DNA from: Micromonospora coriariae
GTDB taxonomy: Bacteria > Actinomycetota > Actinomycetes > Mycobacteriales > Micromonosporaceae
Direction: 5' to 3'
Length of the DNA: 64,000 nucleotides
Assembly: GCF_900091455.1 (NCBI RefSeq)
Contig: NZ_LT607412.1
Location: 3,906,001-3,970,000 of the forward strand
The translations under genes were made by a program, and so were the position numbers. Below, in pieces: positions 26,761 through 34,820 of this stretch; position 1 is the stretch's first letter, and each line of letters starts with the position of its first letter. A model generated the notes under the pieces. The model saw only the letters and a program-made list of their open reading frames with translations, did no database searches and was not told the origin of the DNA.

Positions 26761-27928
26761 CGGGCCACTCCAGCCGGATCGTGGTGCCCGCGCCGGGGGC
26801 GGAGCGGACCTCGGCCCGCCCGCCGACCGCCGCCATCCGGCCGCGGATCGACTCGCGCAGCCCGTACCGATGTGGAGGGACGCCGGCCGGGTCGAAGCCG
26901 GGGCCGTCGTCGATCACCTCGACCACGACGGCGATTCCGTCTCGGGTCATCCGCAGCGTGACGTGCGCGCCCGGCGCGTGCCGGACCACGTTGGACAGCG
27001 CCGCGTAGGCGCTCTCGGCGACCGCGTCGGCCACACCGGCGGGCACCGCGCACGGCGCCAGCTCCAGGCTCACCCGCAGCTCGGCGAGGCGGTCGGGCAC
27101 CGTCCGCAGCCGCCCGTCCAGGGGCACCGGGCCGTCGCCGGGCACCGGGCCGGCGTCGGTCAGCGCGACGAGGGTACGCAGATCGGCCGCGCACCGCTCG
27201 CGCAGCGCGGCGGACGGCCCGGGCACCGCACCGAGCCCCACCATGGTCAGCGTGCCGAGGACCGTGTCGTGCAGGTCGCGGTTCTGCCGCCGCTCGGCCT
27301 CCCGGGCGGCCCGGGCGATCAGGGTGTCCCGGGTCAGCCGCTGGTGCTCGGCGAACGCCCGGTCCGCCCGCCCGATCCTGCGGCGCATCACCGCCACCAT
27401 CATCGCCGTGCAGGCGGTCTGCACCAGCAGGGTGGCCGCATGCGCCCGGGCCTCGGCGGGATTGCCCGCCGCGTGCGCCCCCGCCGCGTACGTGGCGGTG
27501 ACCAGCAGCCCGGCCGGGACCGACCAGCGTGCCGGGGCGGTGGCCTGTGCGTTGATCACGGTGGTGCTGGCCAGCACCGCGATCCAGCTGCCCTCGCCGG
27601 GCAGCACCCCGGGCGCCACCAGGCGGGGGATGAGCAGGCAGGCCACCGCTGTGACGGCGACGTCACCGGCGACCAGGGCCGGGGTGATGCCGTGGCGCAT
27701 CGCGCGGCCGGCGTACCAGAGCGACCAGCCGGTCAGCGCGGCCACGCCGGGCAGGAGCAGGGCGGGCTCGACCGGTGGGGTACGCACCGACAGCGCCACC
27801 ACCGCGCCGACCAGCCCGCAGGTGAGCCGCAGCAGCGCCGGCAACGTGGTGAAGATGAGGCTCAACGCGCCGCCGGCTGGATTGTCCAGCGCGGGCGGCG
27901 ACGCGGTCGGGGTGGCAACGGCCGGCAT
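26750..27928 (-). CDS. Sensor histidine kinase (NarL-system type)
   Basis: 392 residues. The N-terminal half has about six membrane segments. The HisKA_3-type H-box is RQNRDLHDTVLGTLTMVG with the phospho-acceptor His. The HATPase has an N-box (SAYAALSNVVRHAPGAHV), G1 (VIDDGPGFDPAG) and G2 (GAGTTIRLEWP). It is first in a three-gene unit with a pseudokinase and a LuxR-type regulator, so it is the likely phosphate donor. ATG 27928 has AAGGA 9 nt upstream. The signal is unknown. Confidence 0.88.
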   Translation of the reverse strand: MPAVATPTASPPALDNPAGGALSLIFTTLPALLRLTCGLVGAVVALSVRTPPVEPALLLPGVAALTGWSLWYAGRAMRHGITPALVAGDVAVTAVACLLIPRLVAPGVLPGEGSWIAVLASTTVINAQATAPARWSVPAGLLVTATYAAGAHAAGNPAEARAHAATLLVQTACTAMMVAVMRRRIGRADRAFAEHQRLTRDTLIARAAREAERRQNRDLHDTVLGTLTMVGLGAVPGPSAALRERCAADLRTLVALTDAGPVPGDGPVPLDGRLRTVPDRLAELRVSLELAPCAVPAGVADAVAESAYAALSNVVRHAPGAHVTLRMTRDGIAVVVEVIDDGPGFDPAGVPPHRYGLRESIRGRMAAVGGRAEVRSAPGAGTTIRLEWPGVG

Positions 27929-28046
27929 CGGGAAGTGTCCTTCCGACAACGACCCGATCCGGGTCCGCGGGGCGGAGATCGACATCGGAGAATAGCATGG
28001 CCGATGGCAAGCAATCACCCCTTGTGCCCGGAGTGTCGCCGATGTG

Positions 28047-28442
28047 TCACTCCGTGCTGCGCGGCTGGAGCAGGTCCCACCGATTGCCGTACAGGTCGGC
28101 GAAGACCGCGACCGAACCGTACGCTTCGTGCCGCGGCTCCTCCAGGAACCGCACCCCGGCCGCGACCATCCGGGCGTGGTCCCGAGCGAAGTCCTCGGTG
28201 TACAGGAACAGGCCGACCCGACCGCCGGTCTGGTCGCCGATCCGCGCCCGCTGCTCGGCGCTGCTCGGCCGGGCCAGCAGCAGCGCCGTCTCCCGGGCAC
28301 CCGGCGGGCGGACCACCACCCAGCGCGAGCCGTCCGGGCGCGCGGTGTCCTCCACCAGCTCGAAGCCGAGGCCGCCGACGTAGAAGTCGATCGCCTCGTC
28401 GTACTCCCGCACCAGCAGCGCGACAAGTCCCAGATGTGCCAT
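28047..28442 (-). CDS. VOC-family (glyoxalase-like) protein
   Basis: 131 residues of paired beta-alpha-beta-beta-beta units: LGLVALLVREYDEAIDFYVGGLGFELVEDT..., then GLFLYTEDFARDHARMVAAGVRFLEEPRHEAYGSVAVFADLYGNRWDLLQ. Length and motifs fit the single-domain VOC family (glyoxalase, dioxygenase or antibiotic-binding). CATGAT six nt before the ATG could be a -10. Metal ligands are not clear enough to say whether it is an enzyme. Confidence 0.85.
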   Translation of the reverse strand: MAHLGLVALLVREYDEAIDFYVGGLGFELVEDTARPDGSRWVVVRPPGARETALLLARPSSAEQRARIGDQTGGRVGLFLYTEDFARDHARMVAAGVRFLEEPRHEAYGSVAVFADLYGNRWDLLQPRSTE

Positions 28443-28585
28443 CGGGTCATCATGCCGGGCGGTCGCAGGGCAATCCCGATCAGCGTTCGGCGGATGTGAG
28501 CTGGCACGCCGGCCTCGGTCGCCCCTTCGGAACCGGACGCTGTTCAAGCCCGTCCCATCACTGGTGGAGAGGCGGTGAGAGCCGG

Positions 28586-29587
28586 ATGCGCTCGGGCGGG
28601 ACGGTACTGGCTGTGGGGCTGCTGGGCGTGGCGCTGGTCGGCTGCGCGGGCCGGGACACCGGGCGTGGCGCGGGAGACGATCCCGGCCCGGCCCGGATCA
28701 TGGGGAAGTGGACCTCCTGCGCCGAGGCGGCCCCACGGGCCGGCGCCGGGGTGGTGCTTCCGGCGCCGGACAGCGCTGAGCCGGTGCCGACCGCTGAGGA
28801 TCCGGCGATCGGGCGGATCGACCCCGCGTTCACGCCGGTCGCCGTGGTGCTCTGCGGCCGCGAGATTCGACCGCGCCCCGGTGGCGGTGCGGAACAGGTC
28901 GTTACCGAGCGGCGTGCCGACGAGATCGGCGCGCTGGTCGGCGCGCTGCGCCTGCCGGACCGCCGGCCGGACGGAGAGATCATCTGCACTGCCGACATGG
29001 TCGTCCCGCCCTGGTTGGCTCTGCTCGACGAGCGGGGTCGGTGGCTGCGCCCGTACCTGCCGACGGACGTCTGCGGCAAGCCCCGCGCCGAGGTGCGCGC
29101 GGCGCTGGACGGGCTGCGGCTGACCACGGTGGACAGCCGTACCGTCGGGCCGGTCGGATCCCCGGCGGCCGAGGCCGCCGGCTGCGCGCAGCGGTGGGCG
29201 GACATGGTGTGGGTGGAGACCACGACCGGGCGAACCGCACCGCCCGCGCCGGCGACGGTCCCGGCCGCGGAGCCGCTGCGCCTCTGCGTCTATGAGGTGC
29301 CCGCGTCGGAGCGGGGCGGTGGCAAGCCGGCGGGTGAGTTCGCGTACGGCGGGCCGCTGGCGCCCGAGCGGCAGGCGGCGGTGCTCCGCGCACTGGCCAC
29401 CGCCGGACCGGCGACGGCGTGTGTCACCGCGGCGTCCCGCTTCGCGGTGCTGCGGCCACTGGGCGGCACCGGCGGTCCCGACCGGTACGTGGAGCTGGAC
29501 GGCTGCCGACGCTTCCTGGTCGTGCCGCCCACCGGTGGGGCGCAGCTCGGGCAGGGCGACGCCACGCTTGTCGAGCTGCTGAGCTGA
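28586..29587 (+). CDS. Lipoprotein of unknown function
   Basis: 333 residues. The N-terminus MRSGGTVLAVGLLGVALVGC is a lipoprotein signal with lipobox LVGC and Cys at residue 20. The mature part contains several cysteines (TSCAEAA, VVLCGREIR, IICTADMVV, DVCGKPR, AAGCAQRW, LCVYEV, CVTAAS, LDGCRRF), likely disulphide-linked outside the membrane. No domain recognised. It has its own upstream region and is not in an evident operon. Confidence 0.75.
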   Translation: MRSGGTVLAVGLLGVALVGCAGRDTGRGAGDDPGPARIMGKWTSCAEAAPRAGAGVVLPAPDSAEPVPTAEDPAIGRIDPAFTPVAVVLCGREIRPRPGGGAEQVVTERRADEIGALVGALRLPDRRPDGEIICTADMVVPPWLALLDERGRWLRPYLPTDVCGKPRAEVRAALDGLRLTTVDSRTVGPVGSPAAEAAGCAQRWADMVWVETTTGRTAPPAPATVPAAEPLRLCVYEVPASERGGGKPAGEFAYGGPLAPERQAAVLRALATAGPATACVTAASRFAVLRPLGGTGGPDRYVELDGCRRFLVVPPTGGAQLGQGDATLVELLS

Positions 29588-29685
29588 GCGGGCCCAGGTT
29601 GGCTCTTTCCGTGATCCCGCCCGGAGCGGCGTGGCGGTCTGCTGGACTGGGACGGGGAGCGTGCCGGGTGGGGTGAGGAGCAGCC

Positions 29686-30528
29686 GTGGGTTCGTTGGCC
29701 TGGACAACCTATGTCGCCCCGGCCAAGCCGGTCGTGTCCACCGACCTGCCGCCCGGCGAGAGCCGCGAGATGTGGTCGCCCACCAGCTCCACCCTGATCT
29801 ACGGAGACCGCGACGCCGTCCTGGTCGACGCGTTGCTGACCCTCGACGAGGGCCGGGCCCTGGCCGACTGGGTCGCGGCGTGCGGCAGGAACCTCACGAC
29901 GATCTACATCACCCACGCCCACGGTGACCACTTCTTCGGCGCGGCCGCCGTGCTGGAGCGCTTTCCCGGGGCGCGGATGGTGGCGCCGGTGAGCGTGGTG
30001 GACAAGATGCACGACCAGTTGGGGGAGCGGTGGCTCAACGGTGTCTGGCGCAAGGGTTTCCCCGAGCAGATCGCCGAGCTTCCACCCGTCGCCGAGCCGC
30101 TGGAGGACAACACCATCGACCTTGAGGGGGAGCAGTTGGTGGCGGTCGAGACCGGCCGCACCGACACCAACGGCACGAGCGTGCTGCACGTACCGTCGCG
30201 CGGTCTCGTGGTGGCCGGCGACGTGGTCTACAACGACGTCCACATATACCTCGGCGAGGCCGGACACGGCGGGATCGCGGCCTGGCTCGACGCCCTCACC
30301 ATCGTGAACTCGTTGCGGCCGTGCGTGGTGATCGCCGGCCACAAACCCAGTGGTGCCGACGACGACCCGCACGACGTCGAGGAGACCGCCAGCTACCTGC
30401 GGGAGGTCCAGGCCGCCGCGGAGCGGACGAAGAGCGCCGAGGAGTTGTACGACGCGATCATCGAGCGCTACCCGGACCGGATCAACCGCGCCGTGGCCTG
30501 GAAGTCCGCCCACGCGCTCAAGAGCTGA
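29686..30528 (+). CDS. MBL-fold metallo-hydrolase
   Basis: 280 residues. The metal motif is THAHGDH in TIYITHAHGDHFFGAAAVL; later ligands are the Asp in VVAGDVVYNDVHIYL and His in VVIAGHKPSG. This is a standard metallo-beta-lactamase fold with a helical C-terminal extension (YLREVQAAAERTKSAEELYDAIIERYPDRIN) seen in a group annotated as MBL hydrolases of unclear substrate. GTG start with GAGGAG 5 nt upstream. Confidence 0.88.
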   Translation: MGSLAWTTYVAPAKPVVSTDLPPGESREMWSPTSSTLIYGDRDAVLVDALLTLDEGRALADWVAACGRNLTTIYITHAHGDHFFGAAAVLERFPGARMVAPVSVVDKMHDQLGERWLNGVWRKGFPEQIAELPPVAEPLEDNTIDLEGEQLVAVETGRTDTNGTSVLHVPSRGLVVAGDVVYNDVHIYLGEAGHGGIAAWLDALTIVNSLRPCVVIAGHKPSGADDDPHDVEETASYLREVQAAAERTKSAEELYDAIIERYPDRINRAVAWKSAHALKS

Positions 30529-30602
30529 CCCGTTCGACCGAGGCCGCCGGCTCCACCTCAGGTTGGGCCGCGCGGCCAGGGCACCGCCAAAGGTGCCAAC
30601 GG

Positions 30603-30678
30603 TGATCGACTCGACATCGGCGATATGGGGATATCCCCGCGCCGCGACACCCCAACGTCGGCGATACGGAGTCGATCA
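30603..30678. repeat. Dispersed palindromic element, copy 1
   Basis: TGATCGACTC (30603-30612) and GAGTCGATCA (30669-30678) are perfect 10-bp outer arms. Inside are GGCGATAT/GCGATAC-like internal segments and the palindrome GGGGATATCCCC. A second copy with the same outer arms and matching internal words is at 42338-42415. Lies between the MBL and VOC genes. Confidence 0.75.
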
Positions 30679-30817
30679 ACCTCGCAGCGGCCGATGCGAG
30701 GCCGCGAGAAGGAACGAGACGGAGGCCGGCGTCGAGATCCTCAGCTCCTCAGCGCCGATGCCGGTCTGGCGAGGCGCGTCTCCGGTGAAAGTCAGAGGAG
30801 CCGACTACGGTCGCGGC

Positions 30818-31252
30818 ATGGGAGCCAGCATTGACCTGACGCTCGACTCCACCGACGCCCAGGTTCTCGCCACATTCTGGAAGACGGCCCTGGGCTACGT
30901 CGACGAGCCGCCGCCCGCGCCCTTCGCCACCCGTGCGGAGTGGCTCGCGCAGTTCGACCTGCCAGAGGATGACGTGGCCGATGACGGCGCGTGGCTGTGC
31001 GATCCGGACGGCATCGGTCCCCGCCTTTCGATCCTCAACGTTCCCGAGCCCAAGACGGCGAAGAACCGGCTGCACATCGACATCCGGGTGCCCGGCCACG
31101 GCGGCCCCGACGAGCGGTGGGCGCGGATCAGGGCGGAGTCGGAGCGCCTGGTGAAGGCGGGCGGGAGTGTCCAGGAGATCGTCGATGGCCACCACGTGGT
31201 GATGGCCGACCCGGAGGGCAACGAGTTCTGCGTGGCCGCGGCCTCAGCGTGA
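30818..31252 (+). CDS. VOC-family (glyoxalase-like) protein
   Basis: 144 residues. IDLTLDSTDAQVLATFWKTALGYV opens the first unit, then PRLSILNVPEPKTAKNRLHIDIRVPG and VMADPEGNEFCVA close the second. The D-P-E-G-N-E-F-C ending is typical of the glyoxalase-like subgroup. TACGGT lies six nt before the ATG with no Shine-Dalgarno, deciding this start over upstream in-frame codons. Confidence 0.85.
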   Translation: MGASIDLTLDSTDAQVLATFWKTALGYVDEPPPAPFATRAEWLAQFDLPEDDVADDGAWLCDPDGIGPRLSILNVPEPKTAKNRLHIDIRVPGHGGPDERWARIRAESERLVKAGGSVQEIVDGHHVVMADPEGNEFCVAAASA

Positions 31253-31303
31253 AGGCTGGCTCCAGCGCCACGCGCCAGCACCGTTCCGGGTAGCGTCGGC
31301 GGC

Positions 31304-31849
31304 GTGGCTGACGCAGTCGTGATTCCCGGCCGCATGTTCGGACCTGGTGCGCCTCTCCTGATGTATGCCGGCGACGTCGCCGAACAGCGCGGTGCGACGG
31401 TGCACAGACACGCGTGGTCCGAGGAGCCGGCACGGCCGGACGCCCCGGAGATCGAAGGCTGGGTACGCGGCCAGATCGCCCCGCTGATCGACGCCGTCGG
31501 TGGTCGCACACTGCTGATCGCCAAGTCGCTCGGCACCAACGCGGCAGCCATCGCCGCCGAGAGGTCCCTGCCCGCGGTGTGGCTCACGCCCGTGCTCACC
31601 CTGCCGTGGGTGGTCGAGGCACTCAGCCGGGCGACCGCACCGTTCCTCCTCGTCGGTGGCACGGCCGACAAGCTGTGGGACGGTGACACCGCCCGCCGGC
31701 TGTCACCTCACGTGCTGGAGGTGCCCGAAGCGGATCACGGGATGTACGTACCCGGTCCGTTGACGGAGTCGATCGCTGTGCTCAGCCGGGTAGTGGTCGC
31801 CGTGGACGAATTCCTCGACGGGATCGGCTGGCCGGGTGCCCCGACCTAG
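31304..31849 (+). CDS. Small alpha/beta hydrolase
   Basis: 181 residues. TLLIAKSLGTNAAAIAAE is the nucleophile elbow (A-K-S-L-G instead of the usual G-x-S-x-G). The acidic residue is in LLVGGTADKLWD and the histidine in PEADHGMYVPG. This short version lacks a lid domain. GTG start with TAGCGT seven nt upstream, so probably leaderless. Substrate unknown. Confidence 0.78.
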   Translation: MADAVVIPGRMFGPGAPLLMYAGDVAEQRGATVHRHAWSEEPARPDAPEIEGWVRGQIAPLIDAVGGRTLLIAKSLGTNAAAIAAERSLPAVWLTPVLTLPWVVEALSRATAPFLLVGGTADKLWDGDTARRLSPHVLEVPEADHGMYVPGPLTESIAVLSRVVVAVDEFLDGIGWPGAPT

Positions 31850-31895
31850 CCTTGTCGCCCCCGCTCCGGGTCAGGACCGCACAATGCCGGAGGCA

Positions 31896-31924
31896 ATGGC
31901 CCCGGCGCTCAGCGCCGGGGCCAT
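31896..31924. terminator. Bidirectional terminator
   Basis: ATGGCCCCGGCGCT (31896-31909), one base, AGCGCCGGGGCCAT (31911-31924): a perfect 14-bp inverted repeat between two converging genes. Confidence 0.8.
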
Positions 31925-31954
31925 CAGGTAGGTCGATCTAACCGCTACCGGTCG

Positions 31955-32632
31955 TCAGTTCACCGACTCGGGGAACAGGTACAGGTCGAACCACAGTCCC
32001 TGACCGTCAACCTCCAACTGCTGGCTGCTGCCCGAGAGGCTGGGCGGGCCGGCGTACGTGCCGGTGAGCGTGTAGAGGCCCGGGTCGACGGCGAACTGAA
32101 AGCCGCCGTCGGGGCCGGTGACAGCCTCGATCCCGACCGGCTCCAGCCGGATCGTCGCCCCCGCCAGCGGCAGCCAGGTGGAGGTGTCGATCGCCTGGCC
32201 CCGGAGGCTCCACATGACGGACACCGTGAAGGATCCCTGCGCCAGGGGACTGAGCCGGCCCCGGCGGTCGACCGCCACCGCGTACACCGGACGCTCACCG
32301 CTCACGTTGCCGACGTCGATCGTCACAGTGGCCGCACCATCACGCCCCGACCGGACCACGCTGCTCAGGTCGGTGCCGCCAACGCTGTACCGGTAGCTGG
32401 CCACCGAGGTGTCACCGTTCGCGTCGAACCTGATGGCAAGCTGGCCGCCTTCCACCACGCTGTCCCCGTTCGGGAAGCTGATCGACGGCTGGAGGGGAGC
32501 CTTCGTCTTGACCGAAAGCGTGACGGCCGCAGATGCGGGCGGCGCCAGCAGCGTCGAACCGACGGCCAACAGCACCAGTGACGCGGTCATAGCAACGAGC
32601 CCACGGCGAGTAGAACGCTTACGCGTACCCAT
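31955..32632 (-). CDS. Secreted protein with carboxypeptidase-regulatory-like domain
   Basis: 225 residues. A signal peptide (twin basic MGTRKRSTRRG, hydrophobic core, cleavage after PPASA, about residue 35) is followed by an Ig-like region (ISFPNGDSVVEGGQLAIRFDANGDTSVASYRYSVGG) and a C-terminal beta-sandwich LRGQAIDTSTWLPLAGATIRLEPVGIEAVTGPDGGFQF...GLYTLTGTYAG typical of CarboxypepD_reg-like domains. GGGAG 5 nt before the ATG. Function unknown; probably surface-exposed or extracellular. Confidence 0.75.
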   Translation of the reverse strand: MGTRKRSTRRGLVAMTASLVLLAVGSTLLAPPASAAVTLSVKTKAPLQPSISFPNGDSVVEGGQLAIRFDANGDTSVASYRYSVGGTDLSSVVRSGRDGAATVTIDVGNVSGERPVYAVAVDRRGRLSPLAQGSFTVSVMWSLRGQAIDTSTWLPLAGATIRLEPVGIEAVTGPDGGFQFAVDPGLYTLTGTYAGPPSLSGSSQQLEVDGQGLWFDLYLFPESVN

Positions 32633-33022
32633 TCAAGCTCCCGAATTCTCAGAATGTCACAGCGTGGTCAAGCTAGTCGGCAAGATGATCTCCGTCAACG
32701 TCTTCGCAATCCGGGAGTGGCCCGCTGTTTCCGGCTGTACGGAAGGCTGTGCGGCCGGCCGAGGGGCGTTGATGTGCACCTCGGGGTCGTCCGGCCGTGG
32801 CCACGGAAACCCTAGGCTGACGCCACGTCGGTCGGGCACAACGTGATTGACCTAGACGAGCACGATCGCCAGCCGGCGCTGTCGGGCCGAACCGCCCCTG
32901 TCCGCCTCGGGACCAAACGACGGTGGAACGTAGGGCGCAGTTGCAGTACGCGAACCGCAGGTACCGGGGCCGCCTAGCTCACCACCTGCGGCCCCGAATG
33001 CTGTGCGGGTCGGTTAAATGCG
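32633..33022. other. Intergenic stretch at the left edge of the integrative-element relic
   Basis: 390 bp with no supportable gene. It holds a small inverted repeat TTCCG (32729-32733)/CGGAA (32740-32744). Base composition is less uniformly G+C-rich than in flanking genes. I looked for another partial tRNA-Arg copy here that would mark the element end and saw none. Confidence 0.4.
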
Positions 33023-33553
33023 CTACGTCCAGCGCCCGCCGTTGCGGGTGGCCTTGGTCATGTCGATCAGGTTGCCCAACCGGTACCGCAATACCCGCGC
33101 CTGCCCCACGGAGAGCAGGAGGCAGGCCGTGGCGCTGCCCTCCACGCTGGTCAGGGCAACCATGGGCGCGGCGGCCGGGTGCAGGGCTTGCACCAGGGCC
33201 ACGTCAACGATGAACGCCTCCGGCCGGTTGGTGTCCAGGTGCAGGGCTGGCGAACGGTGTCGGCCCCTGCGCGCGCAGTCGCCCCGGTCGCACCAGCGCG
33301 GGTGGGTCAGGTCGGCGGGCTCGGTGGCAAGGGTGCCGGTCGGATAGACGTGCACGTAGCCGCAGGGCCGATCCACGTCCGGTGCCATGCCGACCGGATG
33401 GGCGTCCATCCCGGCCTTAACCACCACGGCGGTGACGTGGATCGTGTGCGCGGCACAGGTGTACGCGCAGGCGTCGAGGGAGTCGGCGGTGTACAGCTCG
33501 ATGCGGACGGTCGCTGGTTCTCCGCAGGCGGGCGGGGTGGGTAGGGTGCTCAC
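33023..33553 (-). CDS. DUF6907-like protein of integrative elements
   Basis: 176 residues. Cysteine/histidine-rich patches (CAYTCAAHTIHV and HPRWCDRGDCARRGRHRSPALHLD) are followed by a C-terminal segment ending LSVGQARVLRYRLGNLIDM. The P-x-W-C plus H-x-S-x-x-x-x-L-x layout resembles DUF6907, common among actinomycete integrative and conjugative elements. GTG start with GGAGG 7 nt upstream. Divergent from a GntR-type regulator, as in such elements. Confidence 0.65.
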   Translation of the reverse strand: MSTLPTPPACGEPATVRIELYTADSLDACAYTCAAHTIHVTAVVVKAGMDAHPVGMAPDVDRPCGYVHVYPTGTLATEPADLTHPRWCDRGDCARRGRHRSPALHLDTNRPEAFIVDVALVQALHPAAAPMVALTSVEGSATACLLLSVGQARVLRYRLGNLIDMTKATRNGGRWT

Positions 33554-33638
33554 GGGTCGCCTCCTAGCTAGGCGATCAAGGCCCTCGGTCAGCGGCGCAA
33601 TCGCTGGTCGGGGGCCGCCTTGGTTTTGGCCATGACAA

Positions 33639-33657
33639 ACGTACAGTCGATGTACGT
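33639..33657. promoter_or_regulatory. Palindromic operator candidate O1
   Basis: ACGTACA-GTCGA-TGTACGT has perfect 7-bp arms. The same half-sites (GTACA-N5-TGTRC) recur at 33694-33716, so this is probably one of two sites for the adjacent GntR-type repressor. Confidence 0.6.
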
Positions 33658-33676
33658 CTAGTGACTAGACGTCTAG
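33654..33676. promoter_or_regulatory. Overlapping palindromes between divergent genes
   Basis: ACGTCTAG-TGA-CTAGACGT (33654-33672) has perfect 8-bp arms and overlaps the perfect 12-bp palindrome CTAGACGTCTAG (33665-33676). Both also overlap or abut O1. Confidence 0.5.
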
Positions 33677-33693
33677 AGGCTGGACAACCCCGA

Positions 33694-33716
33694 ACACGTA
33701 CAGATCATGTGCGTGT
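33694..33716. promoter_or_regulatory. Palindromic operator candidate O2, next to the GntR start
   Basis: ACACGTACA-GATCA-TGTGCGTGT has 9-bp arms with one mismatch. It shares CGTACA-N5-TGTRCG with O1. It lies just upstream of a TACGCT -10 element (33718-33723), so a bound repressor would block its own promoter. Confidence 0.6.
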
Positions 33717-33730
33717 CTACGCTCCCGCCC

Positions 33731-33964
33731 ATGACGAGCCCGCTGTCCAATGTGCCGATCTATCGGCAGTTGGCGGACCTGCTCGCGGAGCAGATCGAGG
33801 AAGGCAAGCTGCGCCCCGGGCAGCCGTTGCCGAGTGAGCTCCACTTGCAGCAGACCTACGGCGTAGCGCGAGGCACGGTGCGGATGGCCATGCGCGAGCT
33901 ACGCGACAGGGGCTTGGTCGTCACCGTGCACGCGCGGGGCACCTTCGTTGCCGAACAGGGCTGA
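33731..33964 (+). CDS. Short GntR-family transcriptional repressor
   Basis: 77 residues, essentially only a GntR winged helix: IYRQLADLLAEQIEEGKLRPGQPLPSELHLQQTYGVARGTVRMAMRELRDRGLVVTVHARGTFVAEQ. No effector-binding domain follows, so it is likely a constitutive repressor of the KorSA kind in actinomycete integrative elements. The ATG at 33731 is chosen because TACGCT lies seven nt upstream; in-frame ATG 33707 falls inside the operator O2. Confidence 0.8.
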   Translation: MTSPLSNVPIYRQLADLLAEQIEEGKLRPGQPLPSELHLQQTYGVARGTVRMAMRELRDRGLVVTVHARGTFVAEQG

Positions 33965-34041
33965 CCACTGCTGACGCGGTTGTACCGGGGCTGTACCGGG
34001 CGATATCGGAGATCATCCATGAAGGGGTTTCCGCTGGTGGC

Positions 34042-34086
34042 GGGTGCGCCGGGCAGGATTCGAACCTGCGGCTTTGGGATTAGAAG
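34042..34086. repeat. att-like direct repeat: partial tRNA-Arg 3' half, distal copy
   Basis: 45 bp matching 35086-35130 at 43 of 45 positions. It contains the T-arm and part of the anticodon loop of tRNA-Arg(UCU) but no 5' half. This is the expected scar (attachment site) of a site-specific element that integrated into the tRNA 3' end. Confidence 0.8.
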
Positions 34087-34224
34087 AAGATCGCGGATGG
34101 CTGATTGGGTGGCTGCACACCTGGTCAGCCCATCCGTCGTTGTCGGGTGGCGTCGGCGTCAGCCGGTGGTCTTGGCTGTACGACTGGCTGTACAGCGCTC
34201 AGTCCTCGCGGCGGCCGCAGGGCA

Positions 34225-34569
34225 CTAGGTGCGCTCGTAACCGCAGATGTCGTGCAGCCAGTGATCGAGATAGCGCTCGACCGCACAGCGGTCCGCCTGG
34301 TCCACGCCAAGCCAATCCTGCGCTGCCTGCCTCATTGCGGCTTCAGCCTGGTCCGCCTCGTCCGGCTTCAGCTCCACCCAGTCGGTCAGGGCTCCCCATA
34401 AAGCGCAGAGATTCCCCGCAAGCTCCCCCGCCTCGACTGCGCGTCCAGCCTCCTCCCACAGCCGCAAGCCAGCCGCGTACACGTCACTCGCCTCGCCCAC
34501 TTCTGTTGCCAGGAGGTGCATGCGAGCAAGGAACGCCGGCTGCTCGGGGATCGGAGGGACCTGCATCAT
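34225..34569 (-). CDS. Hypothetical protein within the element relic
   Basis: 114 residues, helical and acidic (PPIPEQPAFLARMHLLATEVGEASDVYAAGLRLWEEAGRAVEAGE). No family recognised. It lies between the two att-like repeats, so it is probably cargo left from the integrated element. ATG 34569 or 34566 could be the start. Base composition is a little lower in G+C than chromosomal neighbours. Confidence 0.55.
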   Translation of the reverse strand: MMQVPPIPEQPAFLARMHLLATEVGEASDVYAAGLRLWEEAGRAVEAGELAGNLCALWGALTDWVELKPDEADQAEAAMRQAAQDWLGVDQADRCAVERYLDHWLHDICGYERT

Positions 34570-34820
34570 GCGGGAACCATAAGGTCTTAAAGCGGATCTC
34601 CTCGTCGGGCAGTCGTAGACCTTCCAGGGAGGCTGGTAGCCCTTGTGGTGTCCGTCGAGGTGATCTGCGGCGGCATCTCTGAGGAGGGCCGGGGTTTGGG
34701 GCAGAGCCCCGAGGTCCTCTCATCGTGTCGTCCCTCAGCGTGGCCGGCTGGCCCGGCCGATGCCGGCCGGAGGTCGCCAGCAGGCCGGGGCCGGGCCGTC
34801 GCGGCCCGCTTGCGGGCCGC

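Noticed and set aside
26258..29587. Very long plus-strand open frame of more than 1100 codons
   Set aside because: Most of it is antisense to the two kinase genes and a VOC gene and has Arg/Pro/Gly-rich shadow composition. Only the last part from 28586 is a real lipoprotein gene.
33707..33730. Upstream ATG as the start of the GntR gene
   Set aside because: It lies inside an operator palindrome and upstream of the -10 element that places transcription at 33731.
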